Source of the DNA: Arenicola marina
Lineage: Eukaryota > Annelida > Polychaeta > Arenicolidae
Direction: 5' to 3'
DNA length: 64,000 nt
Assembly: GCA_964019135.1 (NCBI GenBank)
Contig: OZ025252.1
Span: 47,962,959-48,026,958, forward strand
A program made the translations under genes and the position numbers. A model generated the notes under the pieces. It was not told the DNA's origin, searched no databases, and saw nothing but the letters and a program-made list of their open reading frames with translations. Of the stretch, positions 1-13,100 are shown piece by piece (the stretch's first letter is position 1; every line of letters starts with the position of its first letter).

Positions 1-361
1 ATATATATATTTAATAAATGGTTTGGTAAATTAAACTTTCAATCATCGCTTCACCTTTTTAAGAGAAATACTAAGAATAGTTTGCTAAAGACAATCGATA
101 CGAGTGGTTCAACCAATGTTAACGTAAATTGAATGTGTAAGTAGCCATAATTTGATGTGTACTGCAGCGCAACGATTGGGCCAAATCGATATACAATTTA
201 GATTGTCGAATTACTGTTTTTATTTTTTCTTGTTTCTCCTTTTTTTTTTTTTTTTTTTGTTTGTTTTTTTTTGAGCAAATAAGCCTCGGCTTCTGCTCCT
301 TGCCAACCTGTTCTTTATTATGTTAATCTATGTACTATCCATGGCAATAAAGATTCTATCT
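1..361. other. Intron sequence upstream of first exon in window
   Basis: AT-rich DNA that opens with a short AT dinucleotide run and holds a long T tract with interspersed G near 239-275. No exon or gene seen. It leads directly into the 17-bp array. Confidence 0.6.
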
Positions 362-800
362 ATCACCTCCTGTCCCTCCTGACCTCCTGTCTCTGCTGAC
401 CTCCTGCCCCTCTTGACCTCCTGTCTCTGCTGACCTCCTGCCCCTCCTGACCTCCTGTCCCTCCTGTCTCTGCTGACCTCCTGCCCCACCTGACCTCCTG
501 TCCCTGCTGACCTCCTGTCCCTGCTGACCTCCTGTCCCTGCTGACCTCCTGTCCCTGCTGACCTCCTGCCCCTCCTGACCTCCTGTCCCTGCTGACCTCC
601 TGTCCCTGCTGACCTCCTGACCACCTGCCCCTCCTGACCTCCTGTCCCCGCTGACCTCCTTTCCCTGCTGACCTCCTGTCCCTGCTGACCTCCTGTCCCT
701 CCTGACCTCCTGTCCCTGCTGACCTCCTGTCCCTCCTGACCTCCTGTCCCTCCTGACCTCCTGTCCCCCGTCTCCCAGAACCCTGCTGACCTCCTGTCCG
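362..800. repeat. 17-bp minisatellite, about 25 copies
   Basis: Tandem gacctcctgtccctgct units with C/T variants. It runs into the acceptor of exon 1, so the polypyrimidine tract of that exon is made of repeat sequence. The AG itself is not repeated. Antisense open frames here are by-products of the repeat. Confidence 0.9.
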
Positions 801-811
801 TCCTTCTGCAG

Positions 812-1138
812 GTGATTGTGCAGCAGATAGAGTCCCGACAGACGCGGCTGGAGACGCTGCAGCGTCAGTGTGAGGGCATTCAGCATCTACTCAGCGCCAA
901 GGAACGCGATGACCTCGACAAGAAACTCCGGGATTTAACAGAGGAGCTCAAGGCCATGAGACACCAGGCCGACGAGAAGCTGAAGAAACTGACGAAAGAG
1001 GCGGCGGTGAGAGAAGGCATACAAGGTGACCTGACCAAGGTCACTGACTGGCTGAAGGACAAGGAGGTGGTGATGGAAGGCGGCGTCACTCTGCCGCTCC
1101 ACCCCAAGGACTTGGTCCGGGAACTGGAGGCCAAGAAG
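812..1138 (+). CDS. SYNE1: Nesprin exon 1 (window numbering)
   Basis: 109 codons, phase 0 in and out. Acceptor ccttctgcag, donor AAG|gtactg. Spectrin-type helices rich in Leu, Glu, Lys and Gln, with DWLKDKE as the conserved-Trp helix. The frame stays open past the donor to 1459, so retention of intron 1 would add about 107 residues before a stop; the retained part does not look like spectrin. Confidence 0.88.
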
Positions 1139-4100
1139 GTACTGACACGGGGCCCTTCCACTAAGATTTCCTTTCTTATTTGCGCTTATGCTATAAACGA
1201 TTGTATTGCCTTGTCAGTGCAGCGACCCCCACACGATGGGAGATGTTTGCTCGCATCATTCAGGTTCTGCCCAATTGATCCGCACGGTGGCCTGAACACC
1301 ATCTATCCACCGCACGGAGCTAAAGCGATGGTTGTCATGGGTCCGCCTTCCATGTTAGAATGTCATTCTGTTATCCTCGATAACAACAGCGCCATCTGTT
1401 GTCGTGATGATGAAGCTCCTGGCATCCCGGCAGCAGCATTGTTAGAGGGAGGAGTGTAGCGTTCCCCGTTCCTTCACCTTCACCTGGTCTTCTTTCAGAG
1501 TCTGCTTTCCGATGTCAAGAGCTACGGCAAGACCATCGACCACTTCATGGCTGAAGGTCAAAAGGTCATAGAACAGAGCGAAAATGGCGACCGTGAAGCG
1601 ATGGAAGAGAAACTAAATGGTGAGTTATAACGGGATGGAGGAGAATCGTCGCTGCCTTGGGTTCGCTCGACAGATTCTGTTATTGACAACATATTTGCCC
1701 CATCGACACAAATTCTGTTACTACGTCGGTAGCTATGTGTTGTCTTTATCGTAATTTCAATATTGTAATCGAATTTTGTAAATATATTTAGGTATCGCAG
1801 TGCTAATATATGTAAGTGGCACCGCACAGTTACCTCTTCGCCTGACATACTATTCAAATAAACTGAATATGTGGGTGTTATTATGGCTAATCCTTGCTTC
1901 CCTGTGTTCCCAGATGGTTCGCTTTACCGCTGTAGTGATATGACTGGCATAGGTTAAAGCGTCCTTCTCCCAGTGACAACATTCACCGGACTAACGCCAA
2001 CGACAAACGTAAAGCAGGCATCACTTAATCTCAATCTCCCCCCTGTTAGATGTGCGCGGTCGCTACGCAGCGCTGCGGTCGTTCCTGGAGGCGTGCGGAC
2101 GGCGGGGCCAGGAGGCCCTGGTGACCCACAGACAGGTGGAGGCTGACCTCTCAAAGGGCGAGGCCTGGGTGGCCGAGGTCGACACCCTCCTGGACAAACC
2201 CCTCACCCTCGACTGTAACGCCGAGGGACTCCGGGACCAAGCCAAGAAGTACCAGGTACAGTGGCAGCAGGGCACTCACTCAGGAATGGGGACTGGCGTT
2301 ATAGAGCTCACCGGGAGTACTCACTATGCATGTTAGCCTTACATTCGGGATGTTACGACTGCAAGGGATAAGTAATGGATATAACAGCCATAAAGTAAAC
2401 ACATTAAATAAACAATTATAGGTCTACTAGAATGTGCAGAGGTCGGTGTGTAGGAATGGAGGGCGTTAGAGACGCGATCGCCATAGGGAACATGGCGGAC
2501 ATTGTAATAAGCCAATCAATGCAGCGTGTTCTTTATGGTTGTAGAACATGAACACAGCTTACCGCGTCCAAGACTCCATCTGGAATGACCTTGGCGAGAA
2601 GAGAGACGCCATCGAAGGTCACCTCAGTGAAGTTGACCAGGACGCGCTCAAGGACAGAATGGCGGCGTCTCGCCGCGCCCTGGACCGGTTAGTCTGACTG
2701 GTGCCCCCCTACAGGGGGTGGCGTTGTCATAGTAACCACAGCAGCGCCATAACCATGCATGGCCACATTTCACACTTAAGTGGTATAATATACATTGATT
2801 AAAGATTTGAAAATATTGCTGATATCTCTAATGCAGGTGTCTACTGAAAATTAGTATGCGGCCGGTTTTCCATTTCCTAAAGAAATGTTTGAATGTTTAA
2901 CCTCCACGAATTCTCATGTGTTCTAGACATGTGGTGGATTCCAATTTACGGCGTTCGGTACGACACTCGAATCAATGGTTTCCTCTTCGTATATATCTAT
3001 CTCATTGATCGCATTCTGGGGTGTCAATGACCCAGGACCTGACCCATAACCTGACCCAAGATCTGACCCATGACCTGCCCCATTACCTCACCCGTGACCT
3101 CGCCCATGACCTCACCTATGGCATCATCCATGACCTCGCCCATGAACTCATCCATGACCTCATCATGTCCTCACCCATGACCTCACCCATGACCTGATCT
3201 ACTTCCTGTAGAGTTCGTGACCAGCTGGGCGTGCGGCTGGAGCGGCTGGAGGCTGCGCTGACCAATCAGAACCGCTTTGAAGACGAGTTGTTGGAGCTGA
3301 CGCGGCGACTGTGTGTTGCGCAGGAAGAGCGGAAACAGCTCAGCCGTAGCGTGGGTCACCGGGCAGAGGAGGCGGTGGCCCTGCTGGACAGGTGTAAGGT
3401 GAGGGGGGTTTACCTATAATTTTGTTGTACACATGTCGTAAATATCGTTCGGTTGGTTTAGAGGTGACGAACTCGACTGCAGGCCAAAACGGGTTGCGGG
3501 TTCACACCCCTCGTGTTACTGAGCCCGGTTAATATTTTGACCTCAAGGGGTTCCTTGGGCCAACTTAGTCATTGAGTGCAGAAAGAGGCCTACAATACCC
3601 GTCATGTTATCCCGCTCCCTCCAGACCCTCCAGGACCAGCTTGAGGAGCTGCAGCCCGCCTACGCCGCCCTCCAGCAGTCCCAAGACCAGCTCCAGGCCC
3701 AGGGTCAGCCGGGCGCCGTGGAGGAGACAGCCCGCCTGGGGCGCACCCTCGCGGAGATTCAAGACCAGGCGACGCAGCAGCGCGAGAAGCTGGAGCGCGC
3801 CGTGACCTTGAGGGAGCAGTACTACGGGCTCAAGGGCGAGGTGGATGGCATGCTGAAGGACGGACGAGAGCAGATAGACGCTGTGGATGTGCTGGGGGTG
3901 GCGGTACACACCAAGCTGGACAGATACAAGGTGGGTCACGTGGTGCCCTAGGGGGGGGGGGGGGTTAGGTGCTCGGGGTGGCGGCACACACCAAGCTGGA
4001 CAGATACAAGGTGGGTCACGTGGTGCCCTAGGGGGGGTGGGGGGGGTTAGGTGGTGGGGGTGGCGGTACACACCAAGCTGGACAGATACAAGGTGGGTCA

Positions 4101-7100
4101 CGTGGTGCCCTAGGGGGGGGGGGGTTACGTGCTCGGGGTGGCGGTACACACCAAGCTGGACAGATACAAGGTGGGTCACGTGGTGCCCTAGGGGGGGGGG
4201 GGTTACGTGCTCGGGGTGGCGGTACACACCAAGCTGGACAGATACAAGGTGGGTCACGTGGTGCCCTAGGGGGGGGGGGGGGTTACGTGCTCGGGGTGGC
4301 GGCACACACCAAGCTGGACAGATACAAGGTGGGTCACGTGGTGCCCTAGGGGGGGGGGTTAGGTGCTCGGGGTGGCGGCACACACCAAGCTGGACAGATA
4401 CAAGGTGGGTCACGTGGTGCCCTAGGTGGGGTGGGGGGGGTTAGGTGCTCGGGGTGGCGGTACACACCAAGCTGGACAGATACAAGGTGGGTCACGTGGT
4501 GCCCTAGGGGGGGTGGGGGGGGTTAGGTGCTCGGGGTGGCGGTACACACCAAGCTGGACAGATACAAGGTGGGTCACGTGGTGCCCTAGGGGGGGGGGGG
4601 GGGTTAGGTGCTCGGGGTGGCGGCACACACCAAGCTGGGCAGATACAAGGTGGGTCACGTGGTGCCCTAGGGGGGGTGGGGGGGGGTTAGGTGCTCGGGG
4701 TGGCGGTACACACCAAGCTGGACAGATACAAGGTGGGTCACGTGGTGCCCTAGGGGGGGGGGGGGAGGGGTTACGTGCTCGGGGTGGCGGCACACACCAA
4801 GCTGGACAGATACAAGGTGGGTCACGTGGTGCCCTAGGGGGGGGGGAGGGGTTACGTGCTCGGGGTGGCGGCACACACCAAGCTGGACAGATACAAGGTG
4901 GGTCACGTGGTGCCCTAGGGGGGGTGTGGGGGGTAAGGTGCTGGGGGTTGCGCTACAAACCAAGCTGGACAGATACAAGGTGGGTCACGTGGTGCCTTAG
5001 GGGAGGGGTTAGGTGCTCGGGGTGGCGGTACACACCAAGCTGGACAGATACAAGGTGGGTCACGTGGTGCCCTAGGGGGGGGGGGTTAGGTGCTCGGGGT
5101 GGCGGTACACACCAAGCTGGACAGATACAAGGTGGGTCACGTGGTGCCCTAGGGGGGGGGGGCAGGGGTTACGTGCTCGGGGTGGCGGCACACACCAAGC
5201 TGGACAGATACAAGGTGGGTCACGTGGTGCCCTAGGGGGGGTGTGGGGGGTAAGGTGCTGGGGGTTGCGCTACAAACCAAGTTGGACAGATACAAGGTGG
5301 GTCACGTGGTGCCTTAGGGGAGGGTTAAGGTGCTGGGGGTGGCGGCACACACCAAGCTGGACAGATACAAGGTGGGTACTAGGGTATTTTACTTTTACTC
5401 CAGTCACCATATACCAGACGGTCTACTGTTCAATGATCTTATGGTGACTGCATGTAGACCCCCGGAAAGGTTTATTTCTGCCAATGACACTGATATCTCA
5501 GTTCACTGTATAATACATCTCACCCCCTGTGAACGCTTGTCCCGGCAGACGGTGCTGTCCAGTGTGGTTGCCAGGGAGCCTGACATCGCGTTGCTGGCGG
5601 ACCGCGCGCAGCAGATGGGGATTGAGGGCAGCCAGAGCGACGTGAAGGCCCTCCAGGAACAGGTGCGCGCCATACGGGACCGGGCCGAGGCGCTGAAGCG
5701 GGAGGCGGAGCGCAAGGCTCAACAGCTGCAGGGCATCGTGGCCGAGCGCCAGGACTTCGACAGCGACCTCCGCCGCACGCTGGAGTCGCTGCGCAGTAAG
5801 GACGCGCAGGTGCGGCGGCCGGAGACGCTGGCCCTGGACGTGGAGGTGGTGGGGGCGGACTGGGACCGGCTCCAGGGGGTCAAGGCCGAAGCCTTCGCCG
5901 AGCTGCAGGCCATGGCGGAGCAGGTGGCCGAGCACAGGGCGCGCTACGAGCAGCTGGACGAGGCTCTCCCGCTCGAGGTCCAGGACAAGATCGACGAGTT
6001 CGAGAGTCTCAGGGACAGAATACAGGTACAGCCAAGGGGAGCACATGCGAACGTTATGTTACTGCTAACACAATGCGTCCTAGGTTCAGCCAAGGGGAAC
6101 ACATGCGGACGCGTTATGTTACTGCTAACACTGCGTCCCAGCGATATGAAGCTCTGCGGGTCATGTCACTAAGATATCGTAACTTTTGCTCGTCAAATTA
6201 AAAAAATGACTTGCCGGCCAGAGAAGTACCCCAAGCATCGCAGTACGACCCATGTTGTCGTTGCTCGTCAAATTACGATCTGTCGTTAAATTAGCAGGTA
6301 ACAGATACGGTTATGAGTTCGTAACTCTTAGTGAGACTAAGTCAAACTACCCCTGAAGTGTCGTAACAGTTTGTTAAAGTTCAACGGGATTCACGCCTCT
6401 ATCTATGACATGATATAAAGCAATATTAAAAGTGTAGATGTTAAATTCTTTTGTGTTCTATAGACGTCTTTGTCCATACATTGTTGCATTGTGTATCCGA
6501 TTGCTTCAGACCAAGGTGGGCGAGGAGGAAGACAAGCTGAGCCAGGCCAAGGCCTCCAGGACGCAGTTTCGCACCACGTGGCTGGAGGTCACGGAGTGGC
6601 TGAAGGTCGCCGAGACCAGCGTGCGCTCCGCGCATGAGGGCGTTCACTACGAGACTGTCGAGGATGACCTCCAGAAACACAAGGTCAGGAGAGATCAGTG
6701 TCAAAAGAAGTGGACTTAAAGCGGGTGTCCAACCTAATTTAATCGTGGTCTGCACCGAAAGTTTACATGTTAAAGTTAAATTGGCGAGTGTTAACGCTTC
6801 GTTTCGGCCGACTGGTAGGGAGAACAAAATTAAAGCAATCCGGCCCCAGCACTGTCACGCAGAGCGCCATTTTGCCGGGAGCAGTGACGCGTATTGTGAC
6901 TATTCGTGTTTACAGATGAACAGCGGCAGTTCCAAGCCGCGCAGTAGAACATGATCTTAGTGTTTTATGAAAATGTACCATCCAAACAAATTGATATACG
7001 TCTTGCGACGATGGACTCTTATTCTATGATTCTAAATTATTGGGGTTAGAATCGCAGCTCTTTATATTGGCGATGATCACGCGCTCTTGTTTTGCTCACA

Positions 7101-10100
7101 CAATAGGCGTAATTTCCGGTTTGAATAAATTAGAGTATCGCCTCCTGATTGGTCAATCGCGGACACATCTTCAAAAAGGGCTGCCGCCTGGGTAGGCGGC
7201 GAAATCGTGCCTGGCGGTCACTGCTAAATTTTATTGTGAGCTATAGATAGGACGTAAAATTCTGTAATTTGGAGGATAGACAATTGGGTATTATATGAAT
7301 CGGTAAAGCAGCGTTAGAGGCCAGCCTGGCGGTTTCCTTTAATACTCCTTTTTCTGTTAAAACGTGCCTTGGGCCTTGGCTAGTCGCTTAGAGATTATAA
7401 TGTGTACATTATTTGGGTATTTTTCTTTCGTAACGTTGTTGAACCAGTGTAAACCTATATTTGGCGACGGCTGTGCGTTGTAGGAGCTGTTCGCTGGGGA
7501 GCCAGAGATACACCAGAAGATGGATCAGCTGATGGACAAGGCCGAGCAGATGACGTCATCACTGGACCTCAACGACAGAGCCACGCTCAAGGAAACCATC
7601 GCCAGCCTCAATCTCAAGGTCAACGAGGTCACGGACGCCGGCAGCAAGCGACAGACCCAACTGACAGATGGCGCCACTGCTTGGAAGCAGTACCAGGTCA
7701 GTGCTTGTAGAGAGTGTCGGTGTGGTAGCACTGCTACCGTAGCAGTGGTACAGGTAGCAAGAGTCACACAGTACCACGTGTGTAGGCTGACCCCTGAGTG
7801 TATCGCCCTGTGCCAAGCACATCCAATGTAGGCAGGTTCTACTGTAGAAGGAGTAGCATTGCCAGTAACAGCAGTAATAACGGTAATAGTAGTGCCAGTA
7901 ACAGCAGTAATAACGGTAATAGTAGTGCCAGTAACAGCAGTAATAACGGTAATAGCATTGCCAGTAACAGCAGTAATAACGGTAATAGTAGTGCCAGTAA
8001 CAGCAGTAATAACGGTAATAGTAGTGCCAGTTACAGCAGTAATAACGGTAATAGCATTGCCAGTAACAGCAGTAATAACGGTAATAGCAGTGCCAGTAAC
8101 AGCAGTAATAACGGTAATAGTAGTGCCAGTAACAGCAGTAATAACGGTAATAGCATTGCCAGTAACAGCAGTAATAACGGTAATAGTAGTGCCAGTAACA
8201 GCAGTAATAACGGTAATAGTAGTGCCAGTTACAGCAGTAATAACGGTAATAGCATTGCCAGTAACAGCAGTAATAACGGTAATAGCATTGCCAGTAACAG
8301 CAGTAATAACGGTAATAGTAGTGCCAGTTACAGCAGTAATAACGGTAATAGTAGTGCCAGTAACAGCAGTAATAACGGTAATAGTAGTGCCAGTAACAGC
8401 AGTAATAACGGTAATAGTAGTGCCAGTAACAGCAGTAATAACGGTAATAGTGCCAGTAACAGCAGTAATAACGGTACAATACTGCCAGTTACAGCAGTAA
8501 TAACGGTACTAGCATTGCCAGTAACAGCAGTAATAACGGTAATAGTAGTGCCAGTAACAGCAGTAATAACGGTAATAGTAGTGCCAGTTACAGCAGTAAT
8601 AACGGTAATAGCATTGCCAGTAACAGCAGTAATAACGGTAATAGTAGTGCCAGTAACAGCAGTAATAACGGTAATAGTAGTGCCAGTAACAGCAGTAATA
8701 ACGGTAATAGCATTGCCAGTAACAGCAGTAATAACGGTAATAGTAGTGCCAGTAACAGCAGTAATAACGGTAATAGCAGTGCCAGTAACAGCAGTAATAA
8801 CGGTACTAGTAGTGCCAGTTAACAGCAGTAATGACTGTAATAGTAGTGCCAGCAACAGCAGTAATAACGGTAATAGCAGTGTCAGTAACAGCAGTAATAA
8901 CTGTACTAGTAATGCCAGTAACAGCAGTAATAACTGTACTAGTAATGCCAGTAACAGCAGTAATAACTGTACTAGTAATGCCAGTAACAGCAGTAATAAC
9001 TCTTGCAGTTTGACATATTTAAAAATATTTAATACAAATACCACAGATGAGATAGGTTGTATTATTAGTATGTGGCCAGCTATTTAATTCATTGCCCGCC
9101 TATGAAGCCACCAGGGTCGACCCTGTTCGATAATATTCCTAAAATAATCACGATTCCCCCAAACCTGCATAACCTTTAAACTATATTGCTCTACGGGTCT
9201 ATTGATTTGTCAGCGGAAAAAAACTTATTCTTATGTTATCAGTTCCAGCGTTATATCCATGATTCTGGTCGGTTTAATGTCTAGCAGTTATTATAGTGTT
9301 AGTATTATTAGTGTACGATCTTGTTGTGCGATCATATTACTCAATATAACAAATTATCATCTTTAATTTTATTTTCTTAAATCTATCATCTTCAACGGTC
9401 ACAAAAGAGGTAAACCATGCATTTTATGTTGTTTTATTTATTGTTATCTTTGTTGAGGTGACCCTGCCAGATGGCAATCCCTTTCAGGGGAACCCCGTTA
9501 AATAAATGATGTTTAAAAAAATATATATATAAAAAAATATATATATATCGCAAGCTGCATTTATGGGTATGTCACAAGCTGTACTATGAGGACACCCTGA
9601 CATTGGTTGATGACGCCTGCCCCTCCCCCCCCCCCCCCCCACCCCGTTACCCAGGAGGAGCTGGCGGCCGTGGAGACCTTCCTGACGGAGGCAGAGGCAC
9701 GGTGGGAGACGGCCCCCGAGCTGGCCCCCACCACCCTGGAGGGCGCGCGGGGCCAGATGACGGCCGCCCAGGAGCACGCCAGCTACCTGGCCACCCACCG
9801 GCCGCTGCTCACCCGGGTGGACGGGGCGGTGCAGGGGCTGCGGCAGGCCGCCCACCCCGCCAGCGCGCGGGCCCTGGAAACCACCCTGGCGGACCTCACC
9901 GACAGATACTCGAGGCTCGAGGCTCAGGCTGAGGGCAAGCAGAACACGCTACAGGTGGGGGCGCGTGAATAGTACCCTAGTGGGGGGGGGGGGGGGGGGG
10001 TGGCAAACAGAACACGCTACAGGTGGGGCGCGTGGGTAGTACCCTAGTGGGGGGGGGGGCGGGGGGTGGCAAGCAGAACACGCTACAGGTGGGGCGCGTG

Positions 10101-13100
10101 GGTAGTACTCTAGTGGGGGAGGGGGGGGGGGCGGGGGGTGGCAAGCAGAACACGCTACAGGTGGGGCGCGTGGGTAGTACCCTAGTGGGGGGGGGGGCGG
10201 GGCGTGGCTAAGCAGAACACGCTAAAGGTGGGGCGCGTGTGTAGTACCCTAGTGAGGGGGGGGGGAAGCAGAACACGCTACAGGTGGGGCGCGTGGGTAG
10301 TACCCTAGTGGGGGGGGGGGGGGGCAAAGCAGAACACGCTACAGGTGGGGCGCGTGGATAGTACCCTAGTGGGGGGGGGCGGGGGGTGGCAAGCAGAACA
10401 CCCTACAGGTGGGGCGCGTGGGTAGTACTCTAGTGGGGGAGGGGGGGGCGGGGGGGTGGCAAGCAGAACACGCTACAGGTGGGGCGCGTGGGTAGTACCC
10501 TAGTGGGGGGGGGGCGGGGCGTGGCAAGCAGAACACGCTAAAGGTGGGGCGCGTGTGTAGTACCCTAGTGAGGGGGGGGGGGAAGCAGAACACGCTACAG
10601 GTGGGGCGCGTGGGTAGTACCCTAGTGGGGGGGGGGGGTGGCAAGCAGAACACGCTACAGGTGGGGCGCGTGGATAGTACCCTAGTGGGGGGTGGGGGCA
10701 AGCAGAACACGCTACAGGTGGGGCGCGTGGGTAGTACTCTAGTGGGGGAGGGGGGGGCGGGGGGTGGCAAGCAGAACACGCTACAGGTGGGGCGCGTGGG
10801 TAGTACCCTAGTGGGGGGGGGCGGGGCGTGGCAAGCAGAACACGCTAAAGGTGGGGCGCGTGTGTAGTACCCTAGTGAGGGGGGGGGGGGGAAGCAGAAC
10901 ACGCTACAGGTGGGGCGCGTGGGTAGTACCCTAGTGGGGGTGGGGGGGGGGGGGGAAGCAGAACACGCTACAGGTGGGGCGCGTGGGTAGTACCCTAGTG
11001 GGGGGGGGTGGCAAGCAGAACACGCTACAGGTGGGGCGCGTGGATAGTACCCTAGTGGGGGGTGGGGGCAAGCAGAACACGCTACAGGTGGGGCGCGTGG
11101 GTAGTGCTCTAGTGGGGGGGGGGCGGGGGGTGGCAAGCAGAACACGCTACAGGTGGGGCGCGTGGGTAGTACCCTAGTGAGGGGGGGGGGGAAGCAGAAC
11201 ACGCTACAGGTGGGGCGCGTGGATAGTACCCTAGTGGGGGGTGGGGGGGGGGGGGCAAGCAGAACACGCTACAGGTGGGGGCGCTTGGGTAGTACCCTAG
11301 TGGGGGGGGGGAAGCAGAACACGCTACAGGTGGGCGCGGTGGATAGTACCCTAATGGGGGGCGGGTGGGGGGGCAAGCAGAACACGCTACAGGTGGGCGC
11401 TTGGGTAGTACCCTAGTGGGGGGGTGGAAGCAGAACACGCTACAGGTGGGGCGCGTGGGTAGTACCCTAGTGGGGGGGGGGTGGGAAGCAGAACACGCTA
11501 CAGGTGGGGCGCGTGGATAGTACCCTAGTGGGGGGGGGCGGGGGGTGGCAAGCAGAACACGTACCGTGTCTGTACGCTGTCTGTGTTCAGGAGTACCGTG
11601 TCTGTACGCTGTCTGTGTCCAGGAGTGCCGTGTCTGTACGCTGTCTGTGTTCAGGAGTACCGTGTCTGTACGCCGTATGTTGTTCCCGCCCCAGGACACC
11701 GTGCACAGCTGGGAGCTGTATGACGACAAGGTGGGACAGCTGCGGAGTGTCATGGCGGCCGTGAAGGACCGACTGCCGCCCGAGGAGCTGGAGAGGGCAA
11801 GTTCGGCCGAGCTGGCTCAACACCTCCTAGACGCCAGGGTAAGGGAGTCTCTGGCTGCCACATGGGATGTGTCATGTGAGGCATGCAATGTGGACAGTGT
11901 CATGTGAGGCCTGCAATGTGGGCAGTGTCATGTGAGGCCTGCAATGTGGGCAGTCATGTGATGCCTGCCCACGTGAGACGCGTCATGTGAGGCCTGCAAT
12001 GTGGGCAGTCATGTGATGCCTGCCACGTGAGACGTGTCATGTGAGGCCTGCAATGTGGGCAGTCATGTGATGCCTGCCACGTGAGATGTGTCATGTGAGG
12101 TCTGCCTCGTGAGATTTGTCATGTGTAGCGTGTCATGTGAGGCCTGAAAAAACTTTACAGGAATGATTAGTACTGCCTGGTCCCATTGATGTTACCAACC
12201 TATCTGCTGTGAAATTACCAGACCTATTTGTGACATTACCTAACCTAGCTTTGACATTACCTGACCTATCTGTGACATGACCTGACCAGACTGTGACATG
12301 ACCTGACCTGGCTGTGACATGACCTGACCTATCTGTGACATGACCTGACCTGGCTGTGACATGACCTGACCAGACCGTGACATGACCTGACCAGACTGTG
12401 ACATGACCTGACCAGACTGACATGACCTGACTTGACCTGGCTGTGACATGACCTGACTAGACTGTGACATGACCTGACCTGGCTGTGACCTGACCTGACC
12501 TAGCTGTGACCTGACCTATCTGTGCCTGTTGTTGCAGGGTGCGGTGAGTGACCTGGGCGAGAGTCAGCGGGACCTGGGCGCCTTGCAGCAGGCGGCTCAG
12601 ACCATGCTGGTCCACCTGCCACCTGGGGCCACCAAGATGGCGCTCCAACAGGAGCTGCTCCAAGTACAGGACACCTACGAACAGTATGTACTCTCCCACA
12701 TTGATAGAGCCTTGGTTGGTTAAAGTAGGTAAAACCTACTCATCACCTCTGTCATATCGCTACAATGGGAATGGTGAAGGTAGAGAGGAGCCATGTCTCT
12801 GGGGGTATAATATGCTCTTTATAGAAAATGAAACTACCCACAGCTCTTAATTAGGTATGTATATAATACTGGCCTGAAGTATGTCTTGGAGACAAATTCA
12901 ATTAGATGATTTAAGTTTGTAAAGCAGTGGGAGTTGGTCAGCGGAGTTTGTTAACTTCAACATTATAACGGAAATTTGACTTTATTAAGAATCCGATCTG
13001 TCATGTAAAGCATGCCATATGAGACATGCCGTTTGGGAAATGCCACATGAGACCTGCCACATGTGACATGCCATGTGGGGGGCATGCCATGTGAGGACAT

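Noticed and set aside
3582-3624. Acceptor at 3581 (gtgcag) or 3585 for exon 6
   Set aside because: 3581 gives the wrong frame, and 3585 has no pyrimidine tract. The ctccctccag acceptor at 3624 has a good tract and the right phase.
7559-9087. Asn/Ser-rich (429 codons) and Tyr/Cys-rich (306 codons) frames
   Set aside because: 33-bp minisatellite read in different frames; lies wholly in intron 9 and is not continuous with a spliceable exon.
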